Assembly (NCBI GenBank): GCA_021789355.1
Contig: JAJYJR010000118.1
Coordinates: forward strand, 1 to 11,774
DNA length: 11,774 bases
From: Chloroflexota bacterium
GTDB lineage: Bacteria; Chloroflexota; Limnocylindria; Limnocylindrales; CSP1-4
Direction: 5' to 3'
Positions 7,595 to 11,774 of the stretch are shown in pieces. Position 1 is the first letter of the stretch. The number at the start of each line of letters is the position of its first letter. The notes under the pieces are model-generated. The model was not told the origin of the DNA. It saw only the letters and a list, made by a program, of their open reading frames with translations, and made no database searches. Position numbers and translations under genes: made by a program.

Positions 7595-7777
7595 GGTTGA
7601 CGCAAGTCGGAGTCGCTGACACGAAGCGCCGCTCCCTGGTGCTCGTCGCGGTACGGCTCCTGACTCCAGACCTCCTGAAGTGGCCGCGATGTCAAGAGGT
7701 CTGGACTCCTGCGCGCGGCAGCCTGATCCGTACCGCGACCGTCGGGGAGCGGCGCGCTGGTGGTAGCTGCGTCAACC
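7595..7777. repeat. 183-bp long imperfect inverted repeat
   Basis: Four blocks pair in mirrored order around a centre near 7685: GGTTGACGCA (7595-7604) with 7768-7777, 10 of 10; GCGCCGCTCCC (7626-7636) with 7745-7755, 11 of 11; GTCGCGGTACGG (7645-7656) with 7728-7739, 12 of 12; and TCCAGACCTCCTGA (7665-7678) with 7692-7705, 13 of 14, around a 13-base loop. The whole could fold into one long hairpin. It is not followed by a T-run, so it is not an ordinary terminator. A miniature inverted-repeat element or a structured transcript is possible. No flanking target duplication is evident. Confidence 0.8.
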
Positions 7778-7897
7778 CGATAAGCATCTCTCTGGGAAAT
7801 GCCGAAGGGCGTTCCCAGCGCAAGCGACATCGACAGCCCGGTGCGTCCTCGGATGGGATGGCGCTCACGACAGGCTCGCCCCCAGGAACCTCTCACA

Positions 7898-7903
7898 AAG
7901 GAG
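7898..7903 (+). promoter_or_regulatory. Ribosome binding site for the Cys-rich lipoprotein
   Basis: AAGGAG lies nine bases before the ATG at 7913 and selects this start, which opens a lipoprotein signal peptide, over the upstream ATG at 7799. Confidence 0.75.
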
Positions 7904-7912
7904 AAGGCCAAC

Positions 7913-8233
7913 ATGTGTCGCACACTTCCTCTTGGCGCGCTCGCGGGAATCCTGCTCGCAACGGGCTGCACCGGCAACGACCCGATTAGCAAGACCACCG
8001 GCAACCCCGTCGGCGCCGACGCCGGCGACATCGCCGACAACTTCGCCTGCACCGACTGTCTGACCGACCGCGACTGCCAGAACGGCTACATCTGTGTCCA
8101 GGTCGGCGCGAACTCGGGCTGCATGCCCGAGCCGAGGGAGGCTTCTGCGAAGGCGGCGGCATCGTCACCATCATGGTGGACAACGCCGGCCTCGAGAAGG
8201 AGGTCTGCGTCGATCCCGACGACAAGTGCGTGA
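7913..8233 (+). CDS. N-terminal part of a frameshifted Cys-rich lipoprotein
   Basis: The frame starts with a lipoprotein signal, MCRTLPLGALAGILLATGC, with lipidated Cys at residue 19, then a Cys-rich stretch (CTDCLTDRDCQNGYICVQVG) of a kind common in myxobacterial secreted proteins. After MPEP (residue 74, ending at 8134) the translation becomes featureless, while the next frame begins EGGFCEGGGIVTIMVDN and carries on the Cys-rich pattern into the phosphoesterase gene. One extra base near 8134 (for example CCGG instead of CCG) would join them into a 627-residue lipoprotein. The last ~33 codons of this piece are therefore probably not real. It is either a sequencing or assembly deletion or a genuine mutation. 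Confidence 0.7.
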   Translation: MCRTLPLGALAGILLATGCTGNDPISKTTGNPVGADAGDIADNFACTDCLTDRDCQNGYICVQVGANSGCMPEPREASAKAAASSPSWWTTPASRRRSASIPTTSA

Positions 8234-9795
8234 AGTCGGCCTTCACCTGCAACGACTGCCCGGCGAATACAGTCTGCGACCTCGCGAAGGCGAGCTGCGA
8301 TCCGGTGTCGACCTTCGACTGCTCGCAATGCCCGGCGAACACCACCTGTGACCAGATTAACCAGACCTGCAAGCCGAACAGCACCGGTGGCTTCGACTGT
8401 TCGCAGTGCCCGGCCAACACCGTCTGCAACACCGTCAAGCAGAGCTGCGACCCGACCAGCGGCTTCAACTGCTCGCAGTGCCCGGCGAACACCACCTGCA
8501 ACCAGGCCACGCAGAGTTGCGATCCCATCTCGTCGGGTGGTGGCGACGGAGGGACCCCGGGTTCGGAGACCTGTGGCACCTACGTCGGCCCGGACGTGAG
8601 CGCCCAGTGCCATAGCTGTACGCCGGGAGGCACGAGCCACAACGGTCAGCCGTGTCAGCAGAACGGCTGCTACGGCGGATGGTGGTGCGACACGGCCTCG
8701 AATTACTGCCACCAGCCGCCGACCAACTGCGGCTCGAGCGGAGATGGCGGGACGGGCTTCAGTTGCTCCCAGTGCCCCTCCAACACGACGTGCAATCTCG
8801 CGGCTCAGACCTGCGTGCCGAACTCCGCGGGCGACGGCGGCACGGGCTTCAGTTGCTCGCAGTGCCCCTCCAACACGACGTGCAATCCGGTGGCGCAGAC
8901 CTGCGTGCCGAACTCCACGGGTGGAGGGGGCTGGACCGGGCCGGTGAGCGGAAGTGTCAATAGCTCGGGCGGAATCGTCTCGCGCCTCTACTTCGCGATC
9001 ATCGGTGACACCCGGCCGGGCGGCATCAACGGCACGGCGAAGTACCCGACCAAGATCATTACGCAGATCTACCAGGACATCACCTCGCTCTCGCCCCTCC
9101 CGAGCTTCGTCGTGACCACGGGAGACTACATGTACGCGAGCCCGACTGGCACCCAAGGCGCGGCGCAGATTCAGCTCTATCAACAGGCAGAGAACGTCTA
9201 CCCGAACATCGTCTTCCACGCGCTCGGGAATCACGAGTGTACCGGCTACACCGCAAGCAACTGCGGGTCGGGCAACACGAACGGCATGACAAACAGCTAC
9301 CAGGCGTTCTTGAGCGCGTGGGTGACCCCGCTCGGCTACTCCAAGCCGTACTACACGCTGAAGTTCACGGGCCAGGACGGGAAGTGGACCGCGAAAACCG
9401 TCATCGCCGCTCCGAACGCGTGGGATTCGACGCAGGCGAGCTGGCTGCAGCAGGAGATGGCGAAGCCGACGACCTTCACGTTCTTCGTCAAGCACGAGCC
9501 GCCGAGCACCTCGAACTGTCCGAACGCGAGTGCGGCCGAGCGGATTGCCCGACAGTACCCGCTGACACTGGAAATCGACGGACATACCCACAAGTTCAGC
9601 TTCAGCACGGGCGGGAATGCGTACCTCATCGTCGGAAACGGCGGCGCACCGATGACCGGCAGCGGCACCTACGGCTACGCGACGGTTTCGCAGATTTCCG
9701 ACAGTCAGGTGGTGGTGTCGCAATTCGACTATTCGGCGCCGAATGCGTCGCCATCGAAGACCTGGACCATCGACGCGAACGGGACGATTCACTGA
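8173..9795 (+). CDS. Secreted metallophosphoesterase with six Cys-rich repeats (main part of frameshifted gene)
   Basis: This 540-codon frame is the bulk of the lipoprotein that begins at 7913; the ATG at 8173 has no clear ribosome site and is probably internal. Residues 24-250 carry six copies of a 24-30 residue module, CSQCPANTTC followed by a second Cys about 8 residues later, split into four and two by a different Cys-rich block (134-186). Residues 271-500 form a calcineurin-like phosphoesterase domain with metal-binding motifs in order: GDTR (D279), GDY (D318), GNHE (N353, H354), KHE (H441) and DGHTH (H471, H473). Arg replaces the His often found two residues after the first Asp, as in many GDTR-type members. 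The substrate is unknown; an extracellular phosphate-ester hydrolase tethered to the envelope is inferred. A hairpin at 9838 follows the stop. Confidence 0.85.
   Translation: MVDNAGLEKEVCVDPDDKCVKSAFTCNDCPANTVCDLAKASCDPVSTFDCSQCPANTTCDQINQTCKPNSTGGFDCSQCPANTVCNTVKQSCDPTSGFNCSQCPANTTCNQATQSCDPISSGGGDGGTPGSETCGTYVGPDVSAQCHSCTPGGTSHNGQPCQQNGCYGGWWCDTASNYCHQPPTNCGSSGDGGTGFSCSQCPSNTTCNLAAQTCVPNSAGDGGTGFSCSQCPSNTTCNPVAQTCVPNSTGGGGWTGPVSGSVNSSGGIVSRLYFAIIGDTRPGGINGTAKYPTKIITQIYQDITSLSPLPSFVVTTGDYMYASPTGTQGAAQIQLYQQAENVYPNIVFHALGNHECTGYTASNCGSGNTNGMTNSYQAFLSAWVTPLGYSKPYYTLKFTGQDGKWTAKTVIAAPNAWDSTQASWLQQEMAKPTTFTFFVKHEPPSTSNCPNASAAERIARQYPLTLEIDGHTHKFSFSTGGNAYLIVGNGGAPMTGSGTYGYATVSQISDSQVVVSQFDYSAPNASPSKTWTIDANGTIH
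8242..8922 (+). repeat. Cys-rich module repeats in the phosphoesterase gene
   Basis: Six modules share the pattern CxxCPxNTxC then C. Four lie at 8242-8532 and two near-identical ones at 8758-8922. The latter pair are joined by GDGGTG spacers and are also alike in DNA (GGCTTCAGTTGCTC(C/G)CAGTG). They form a disulfide-rich stalk between the lipid anchor and the catalytic domain. Confidence 0.85.
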
Positions 9796-9837
9796 TCCGC
9801 TGCGCGCGCCAGGAGCGGGTCGGCGACCAGCGAGCGT

Positions 9838-9859
9838 CTCCTGCAGTTGCCGGCAGGAG
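9838..9859 (+). terminator. Hairpin after the phosphoesterase gene, possible terminator
   Basis: CTCCTGC and GCAGGAG form a perfect 7-bp stem around an 8-base loop, starting 43 bases after the stop at 9795. No T-run follows, so it could equally be a transcript-end stabiliser. Confidence 0.35.
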
Positions 9860-10081
9860 CGGCAGGGACCAAGCGATCGATCTCTCCGCGACGCTGCCCC
9901 GAGATCGGCCCACGAGAACGCTGCCGCTATCCGGTTGGCCAGCCGCCGATCGGCTACGGTGGCGAGCACCACGTTCCTTTCGTCCGTCGCTCGCGCATGG
10001 TCAGCAGGAGCGGTCTCGAGACCAGTCGGGGAAGCGGGACGCTCGCGCGCAGATGCTCGGCGCCACGCAGCAATGCTTGGT

Positions 10082-10168
10082 GGCACGGGCGTCCTCGCCC
10101 GTAAAAGCCCAGCCCGAATCCGCCGGCATGGCAGGTACCCAGCGCTCACGGGCGAGGACGCCCGCGCC
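10082..10168. repeat. Inverted pair of REP-like palindromes
   Basis: A 21-base arm at 10082-10102 (GGCACGGGCGTCCTCGCCCG plus T) pairs with 10148-10168 at 20 of 21 positions, across a 45-base spacer. Each arm is itself a hairpin, with ACGGGCG and CGCCCGT around a 4-base loop. Two such hairpins in opposite orientation look like a bacterial REP doublet. Translated shadows such as ARASSPV and RARTPA are the kind of peptide left by dispersed repeats of this type in other genomes. No associated REP transposase is seen. Confidence 0.75.
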
Positions 10169-10407
10169 ACTGATGAGGAGCCAAGCAGCCGGGGAAGGGG
10201 ACGCGGGGCGGGGGAACCTGTGACGCCTCGGTACCCGGTCGGCTCCGGCCTCGCTAAGGCTCCCCGACTCGTCCAGACCGCTCTCGTCGCTCTCGCCGGG
10301 CCCGCGCGACTACCAGCATCCGACCCTGTCGGGAACACGAGTCGTCGGACGGAAACTGACACCTTCGGCCACCGAATGCCGGGATCACTCTTGCGGTCCT
10401 TGCTGCG

Positions 10408-10989
10408 ATGGAGTTTCATCCGACCGTGCGCGTGCTCTTCGTCGAGAACGAGGACTCGTTCTCCTGGAACGTCGTCGAGTCCCTGCCGTTCGAGCGCCGG
10501 GAGGTCCAGATCCGTTCCGGGCGCGAGGTGGCGGCCGACGCAGGCGCGCTTCGAAAGGTCGATGCCGTGGTGGTCGGCCCGGGTCCCACCGACCCCGAGC
10601 GCGCCGGCATCGTGGGCGTGGTTCGGGCGGCGGCCGAAGCCCGGATGCCGCTTCTCGGGATCTGCCTGGGCCACCAGGCGCTCGGCCTCGCCTTCGACGC
10701 ACGCTTGGTTCGCGTGCCGCCCGTCCACGGCAAGCGCTCGACGATCATCTTCCTGCCGTCCCGCCTCCTGCCCGGCTTCGAAGGACCCCAGGTCGCCATG
10801 CGGTACCACTCCCTTGCGCTCGCGGACCTGGTTTCGCCGCTGCGCGTGATCGCCTCGACCTCGGACGGCATCCCGATGGCCGTCGAGCACGAGACGCTGC
10901 CGATGCTCGGGCTCCAGTTCCACCCGGACTCGTTTGGGACCCCACGCGGGCGAGAGATGGTCGCCGACTTCTTTCAGGGCCTGTCGTGA
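10408..10989 (+). CDS. Class I glutamine amidotransferase, anthranilate/aminodeoxychorismate synthase component II-like
   Basis: Enzymes of this type release ammonia from glutamine for a chorismate-using partner in tryptophan or folate synthesis, in the cytoplasm. The 193 residues match the usual family length. Motifs in order: VENEDSFSWN (15-21 region), VVGPGP (55-60), GICLGHQALG with the nucleophile C86, VHGKRSTI (106-113), MRYHSLA (131-137) and LQFHPDS (169-175) with catalytic H172. The last triad residue is normally Glu (HPES) but is Asp174 here. HGK and RYHSL favour the TrpG/PabA group. The ATG at 10408 lacks a clear ribosome site; GTG at 10426, giving MRVLFVENEDSF, is an alternative start. 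Its stop overlaps the start of a short PabB-like frame by GTGA, the usual order for a two-subunit synthase. TrpG and PabA cannot be told apart here. Confidence 0.88.
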   Translation: MEFHPTVRVLFVENEDSFSWNVVESLPFERREVQIRSGREVAADAGALRKVDAVVVGPGPTDPERAGIVGVVRAAAEARMPLLGICLGHQALGLAFDARLVRVPPVHGKRSTIIFLPSRLLPGFEGPQVAMRYHSLALADLVSPLRVIASTSDGIPMAVEHETLPMLGLQFHPDSFGTPRGREMVADFFQGLS

Positions 10990-11096
10990 CCGTGACCCTC
11001 GCCGATCTGGAAGCGCTGCCGTCGTTCGTGCTGCTCGGCCCTGGGTTCTCGGGAGACCCCGCGCGGTTCCTCCTCTTGGAGAATCTCCTCTCTTGA
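10986..11096 (+). pseudogene. Short coupled frame, possibly truncated start of component I (PabB-like)
   Basis: GTG at 10986 overlaps the amidotransferase stop (GTGA), which implies translational coupling. The frame reads VTVTLADLEALPSFVLLGPG, FSGDPARFLLLENLLS, then TGA after 36 codons. A coupled gene after a PabA/TrpG-type subunit would be expected to encode the chorismate-binding subunit, and this piece could be its N-terminus. The rest is missing: none of the three frames after 11096 continues it before the next gene at 11194. The identification rests on position more than on sequence. It could instead be a small unrelated peptide or a chance frame. Confidence 0.4.
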
Positions 11097-11183
11097 CCGC
11101 TGGCATCAACCATGCTAAGGCCACCTGACGGAAGCGCCGCGAGTGCGACGAGGTTCGCGTCGAAGTAGCCCGCGAGGTCCAAC

Positions 11184-11189
11184 AGGAGG
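11184..11189 (+). promoter_or_regulatory. Strong ribosome binding site for the small lipoprotein
   Basis: AGGAGG lies four bases before the ATG at 11194. It selects that start over the ATG at 11143, which would add an Arg/Ser-rich non-signal extension. Confidence 0.85.
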
Positions 11190-11193
11190 AACC

Positions 11194-11508
11194 ATGCACC
11201 GCTTGCCGCTGAAAGTGATCCGCTCGGCCTTGGCCGTTGGGGCTGTTCTCTTGCTGGGGCCATCGTGTGGGTCTCTCTTCTGCAGTCCCCCTCCTTGCCA
11301 CATCACTGAAGTGTCGGTGGCCGTCACATCTGCCAGCGGCAGTGGCGCCATGAAGGGTGTTCAAGCGACGCTCACGCGGGCGGACGTGACGCGCTCCTGC
11401 GAGATCTACAGCGACAAGGACACGTGGACCCGTTGCGGAGTAGGGGAATCCGGGAAGTACTCGCTAATGGTCTCCGCCCCGGGTTCCAATCAAAGACGAT
11501 CATCCTGA
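11194..11508 (+). CDS. Small secreted lipoprotein, unknown function, apparently frameshifted at the 3' end
   Basis: The protein starts MHRLPLKVIRSALAVGAVLL, a signal peptide ending LGPSC with a likely lipidated Cys25, though the lipobox is not ideal. After a Cys-rich stretch (CSPPPCHITEVSVAV) comes a beta-rich region (VQATLTRADVTRSCEIYSD, then GESGKYSLMVSAPG), which resembles the small carboxypeptidase-regulatory-like or transthyretin-like folds in which a core ends GxYxLxVxAPGF. The frame then stops at 11508 with the poor tail SNQRRSS. One more base near 11483 would give APGFQSKTIILTVTVATH, then QCGCPGASVQPS, ending at a TGA at 11589-11591, for 132 residues. The repaired tail restores the expected APGF motif, so a single-base deletion is likely. 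No family could be assigned with confidence. Confidence 0.75.
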   Translation: MHRLPLKVIRSALAVGAVLLLGPSCGSLFCSPPPCHITEVSVAVTSASGSGAMKGVQATLTRADVTRSCEIYSDKDTWTRCGVGESGKYSLMVSAPGSNQRRSS

Positions 11509-11674
11509 CGGTGACCGTTGCGACTCATCAATGCGGATGTCCCGGCGCGAGCGTCCAGCCCTCGAAGGTGAGCCTGCAGCCCACGACCTGACGGGGACCG
11601 GGCTCGCAGCCGCGCGCGCCTCGCCTACGCCGCGCTCTCCTGAACTACTAAGGCGGCGTAAATAAATAAAGGTA
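11509..11674. other. Short gap between small lipoprotein and transposase
   Basis: The first 80 bases are probably the frameshifted end of the small lipoprotein gene (true stop at 11589-11591). The rest holds a GC-rich stretch and then an abrupt AT-rich patch at 11654-11674, which may mark the edge of the insertion element. Confidence 0.4.
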
Positions 11675-11774
11675 TCATTTGGGTGTGGCTGGTCTTGGGC
11701 GGATCGTGTAGTTCCATTCTCCGTGGAACTTGTCTCGTTCAAGGTTGATGCTCTGCATCTCGGCGTCTGTCACC
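11675..11774 (-). CDS. ISAzo13-type transposase, C-terminal 32 codons (cut by window edge)
   Basis: The minus strand from the right edge reads VTDAEMQSINLERDKFHGEW, NYTIRPRPATPK and a TGA at 11677-11675. The string FHGEWNYTI close to the C-terminus is characteristic of ISAzo13-family (Rhodopirellula-type DDE) transposases, in my recollection of the family. The upstream part is outside the window, so intactness cannot be judged. The AT-rich sequence just beyond the stop (TAAATAAATAAAGG, 11659-11672) differs sharply from the GC-rich surroundings and may be the end of the element. Confidence 0.75.
   Translation of the reverse strand, partial: VTDAEMQSINLERDKFHGEWNYTIRPRPATPK

Larger units (their letters stand above)
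7158..7912. other. Divergent intergenic region without a convincing gene
   Basis: This region lies between the divergent starts at 7146 and 7913. A plus frame at 7357-7989 and a minus frame at 7468-8052 are open, but their translations have no recognisable motifs, lack ribosome sites and overlap a strong inverted repeat, so they are probably chance frames. It holds that inverted repeat (7595-7777) and a partly palindromic CTGTGTAACGTCACAG at 7228-7243, about 85 bp upstream of the lysozyme start. Promoters for both genes must lie here, but no clear -35/-10 pair could be named. Confidence 0.6.
9796..10407. other. Non-coding spacer between phosphoesterase and amidotransferase genes
   Basis: Long plus-strand frames (for example 9743-10849) cross this region but are out of phase with both neighbouring genes and Arg/Ser-rich, so they are shadows. 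What can be recognised is a hairpin after the upstream stop (9838-9859) and an inverted pair of REP-like palindromes (10082-10168). No promoter for the downstream gene is evident. Confidence 0.6.

Noticed and set aside
7595..7777. Integron attC site
   Set aside because: The ends resemble GTT and AAC core bases, but the GTTRRRY consensus is not met (GTTGACG) and no integrase or cassette structure is present.
7357..7989. 210-codon plus-strand frame in the divergent intergenic region
   Set aside because: No ribosome site or recognisable motif, and it runs through both arms of the long inverted repeat and into the signal peptide region of the next gene in another frame.
8086..11364. 1092-codon open frame on the minus strand
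   Set aside because: It runs antisense across the phosphoesterase gene, the spacer, the amidotransferase and the small lipoprotein, is Arg-rich and shows no domain. High-GC codon use commonly leaves such long antisense frames open.

Overview
The window is high-GC bacterial DNA, most likely from a Myxococcota (deltaproteobacterial) genome. The best lineage marker is the C-terminus of the protein at 4867-7146, which has the form of a MYXO-CTERM sorting signal: a Gly-Cys-Gly-Cys motif, a hydrophobic segment and an Arg-rich tail. Large secreted lipoproteins with Ig-like, Cys-rich and DGGTP-linker regions fit the same group.

Layout. (1) 1-3388, minus: a very large secreted lipoprotein built of about eight bacterial Ig-like domains, cut by the left edge, containing an internal two-domain tandem duplication. 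(2) 3389-4863, minus: a graveyard. The N-terminus of an RND efflux pump starts just after the next gene's stop, is frameshifted, and after about 120 codons runs into the remnant of an IS91-type (Y2) transposase that itself carries two copies of a 27-bp dispersed repeat. (3) 4867-7146, minus: a GH25 lysozyme domain, a DGGTP linker, a complete seven-bladed PLL-like beta-propeller and a MYXO-CTERM tail. (4) 7158-7912: a divergent intergenic region with a 183-bp long imperfect inverted repeat. (5) 7913-9795, plus: a Cys-rich-repeat lipoprotein with a C-terminal metallophosphoesterase domain, split by an apparent single-base deletion. (6) 9796-10407: a non-coding spacer with an inverted pair of REP-like palindromes. 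(7) 10408-11096, plus: a PabA/TrpG-type glutamine amidotransferase coupled to a 36-codon, PabB-like truncated frame. (8) 11194-11508, plus: a small lipoprotein with another apparent single-base deletion. (9) 11675-11774, minus: the last 32 codons of an ISAzo13-type transposase, cut by the right edge.

How the genes relate. There is no clear multi-gene system. Three of the intact or nearly intact genes (Ig-like lipoprotein, GH25 propeller protein, phosphoesterase lipoprotein) are exported, probably surface-exposed proteins. The rest is metabolic (PabA-like) or debris from mobile elements and small dispersed repeats. Two genes are broken by what looks like one missing base each, so either the sequence has indel errors or the region is decaying. 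The most distinctive items are the lysozyme-propeller-MYXO-CTERM protein, the Cys-repeat phosphoesterase, the long inverted repeat, and the RND/IS91/repeat nested wreck.
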